Assembly: GCA_035550215.1 (NCBI GenBank)
Contig: DASZPM010000027.1
Location: 62,001 to 126,000, forward strand
Length of the DNA: 64,000 bases
Source of the DNA: JABDFW01 sp035550215
GTDB lineage: Bacteria; Bacteroidota; Bacteroidia; Chitinophagales; Chitinophagaceae
Reading direction: 5' to 3'
The notes beneath the pieces were generated by a model. It saw nothing but the letters and a program-made list of their open reading frames with translations, had not been told where the DNA came from and did no database searches. Positions 62,992 to 64,000 of the stretch are shown piece after piece. The position numbers and the translations under genes are program-made. Each line of letters starts with the position of its first letter. The first letter of the stretch is position 1.

Positions 62992-63468
62992 ATGAAAAAA
63001 GATGTCAATATCAAAAGAAACATTAATTTTAAATCTTTAATAATAGGAAGTTTAAAGGTTTTTCTATTAGCGCCGATCTTTTGCTCTATTTTTTTTCTCA
63101 ATTGCAATCACTTATCGTCTTCGGCGAAACTTTCATTATGTTTTGATTCCGCGAGTATTAAAAAGAAAAAAGAAATATCATTTTCTGACATTGGAAATAT
63201 AGATACTTACAAAAATCAATATATTCAAATTGATGGATATTTTCATTTTGGCTTTGAAGATGTAGCACTATATCCATCAAGAAATTCGTCAAGCTCTGAA
63301 GCGTTATGGATTGATTTTGATTCAGCCTTTCCAAACAATTTGTCCAAGGAGTTGGAGAGTTTAAATCGAAAGCAAGTAAGCGTTTTAGGTGTTCTAGATA
63401 AAGCTGACCGTTATAGCAATTATTATCGAGCTAGTCTTGTTCGCGTGATTTGTATAAAAGAGAAATAG
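62992..63468 (+). CDS. Candidate immunity protein for the Rhs metallopeptidase toxin
   Basis: The protein has 158 residues. A basic start is followed by a hydrophobic stretch (about 19-36) ending FLNC, which could be a membrane anchor or lipobox. The remaining ~120 residues are soluble (SDIGNIDTYKNQYIQIDGYF and the C-terminal RASLVRVICIKEK) with an OB-like strand pattern. It follows the toxin gene by 40 bp on the same strand and shares its low GC. Immunity genes sit at exactly this place in Rhs loci; the assignment rests on position only. Confidence 0.5.
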   Translation: MKKDVNIKRNINFKSLIIGSLKVFLLAPIFCSIFFLNCNHLSSSAKLSLCFDSASIKKKKEISFSDIGNIDTYKNQYIQIDGYFHFGFEDVALYPSRNSSSSEALWIDFDSAFPNNLSKELESLNRKQVSVLGVLDKADRYSNYYRASLVRVICIKEK

Positions 63469-63556
63469 ATTTTCGACATTTTTATTCAATTGCTTAAAAA
63501 GTGTCTAAACAGTTGCAGTATAATTAATATCATTACCCATTGGGTTGAGTTTTGCT

Positions 63557-63585
63557 AACTAAAAAAGGAGCATTATCTGCTCCTT
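63557..63585 (-). terminator. Rho-independent terminator of the XRE gene
   Basis: On the minus strand AAGGAGCA and TGCTCCTT pair around a 5-base loop and are followed by a run of T. It starts a few bases after the XRE stop codon. Confidence 0.75.
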
Positions 63586-63588
63586 CGG

Positions 63589-64000
63589 CTAATTTGTTTT
63601 CAGTATTTTGTTCAGCTTTTCCAATGAAGCCACCTGCGGGCTGTTTTCCCTTGTTTCCCAGGCATTAATAGTCGTCGCATTTACTCCAACTTTTCTTCCC
63701 ATTTGGCGTTGAGTAAGGCTCTTTGTGTAACGGTATTTCAGAATCCTTCCACCTAGGGTGTTAGTGTCATGGTTAAAAGGATAATAACCAAGAAACTGGA
63801 TGATTCTCTTGTAATACTTTATTTGAGGCTGTGAACGGTTATTTTCCCACCCGCTCAGGCTTTCTTCACAAACACCCAGCAGACTCGCAACTTCAGTTTG
63901 CAATAACTTCCTGTCAACCCTAACTTTGCGGATATGATCACCTATGGTGTGTAATTCAAGCGGATATGGAGTACCTTTTAGCTTTGGAACGCGTTTTACT
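63589..64000 (-). CDS. XRE-type helix-turn-helix regulator, 5' end missing
   Basis: The minus-strand frame is open to the window edge, giving at least 136 residues; an internal ATG at 63903 would cut the first HTH. The sequence holds two HTH units: TIGDHIRKVRVDRKLLQTEV with LLGVCEESLSGWENNRSQPQ, and KSLTQRQMGRKVGVNATTINAWE. The spacer YYKRIIQFLGYYPF is common in Bacteroidota regulators of this kind. Targets are unknown. It lies beyond the candidate immunity gene on the opposite strand. Confidence 0.8.
   Translation of the reverse strand, partial: VKRVPKLKGTPYPLELHTIGDHIRKVRVDRKLLQTEVASLLGVCEESLSGWENNRSQPQIKYYKRIIQFLGYYPFNHDTNTLGGRILKYRYTKSLTQRQMGRKVGVNATTINAWETRENSPQVASLEKLNKILKTN

Overview
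The window reads as chromosomal DNA of a Bacteroidota bacterium, most likely family Chitinophagaceae. Supporting signs are two very large type IX secretion (T9SS) cargo proteins with CHU_C-like C-termini, a PorP/SprF protein, LytS/LytTR pairs, an ImuA-ImuB-DnaE2 cassette, DUF6443-type Rhs proteins, and -33/-7 promoters of the TTTG / TAnnTTTG type. No rRNA, tRNA, IS element or CRISPR array was seen.

Layout. 1-5661 (minus): an operon of a CHASE2-like membrane protein, a FecR-like secreted protein and a WD40-caspase protein that runs off the left edge. 5662-6713: a rearrangement scar joining the 3' end of an adenylate cyclase gene to the 3' part of a LytTR response regulator. 6751-11688: DUF3606-like protein, M28 peptidase plus serine hydrolase operon, and a LytS/LytTR pair. 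11730-17133 (minus): imuA-imuB-dnaE2 mutasome. 17211-18984: phosphoesterase, VanZ-like protein and methyltransferase. 19135-20982: CocE/NonD hydrolase. 21091-26082: DNA-damage block (a UmuD'-like protein, UmuC polymerase, an unknown 197-aa protein, SRAP, a small unknown protein, AlkB, and a membrane-anchored XseA-like protein). 26116-27673: TetR regulator with two small membrane proteins. 27838-39138: two divergent giant T9SS cargo genes and PorP/SprF. 39325-41743: a small broken gene, S1/P1 nuclease, and an HNH enzyme resembling phosphorothioate-dependent nucleases. 42081-45502: fbp-ppsA gluconeogenic operon. 45700-48714: an AT-richer islet (FAD monooxygenase and decarboxylase-like amidohydrolase) flanked by gene remnants. 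48807-51160: a GC-rich NarX/NarL-type operon. 51297-52100: AraC regulator. 52320-63468: an Rhs locus ending in a metallopeptidase toxin domain and a candidate immunity gene. 63589-64000: XRE regulator, cut by the right edge.

The most interesting system is the DNA-damage regulon. Three promoters (imuA; umuD'-umuC; the divergent alkB/xseA-like pair) carry the same 17-bp near-palindrome, consensus TRCTAAWWWWTTTAGTA, about 25-29 bp upstream of the start codons of imuA, umuD' and xseA-like. This ties the mutasome, a second Y-family polymerase, SRAP, AlkB, an unusual exonuclease VII-like membrane protein and two unknown proteins into one probable LexA-type regulon. The UmuD homologue starts exactly where the processed UmuD' form would start, and it has Arg in place of the catalytic Lys. 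The Rhs locus and the CHASE2/FecR/caspase operon are the next best candidates for new biology.

All assignments come from reading motifs by eye. No database search was run.
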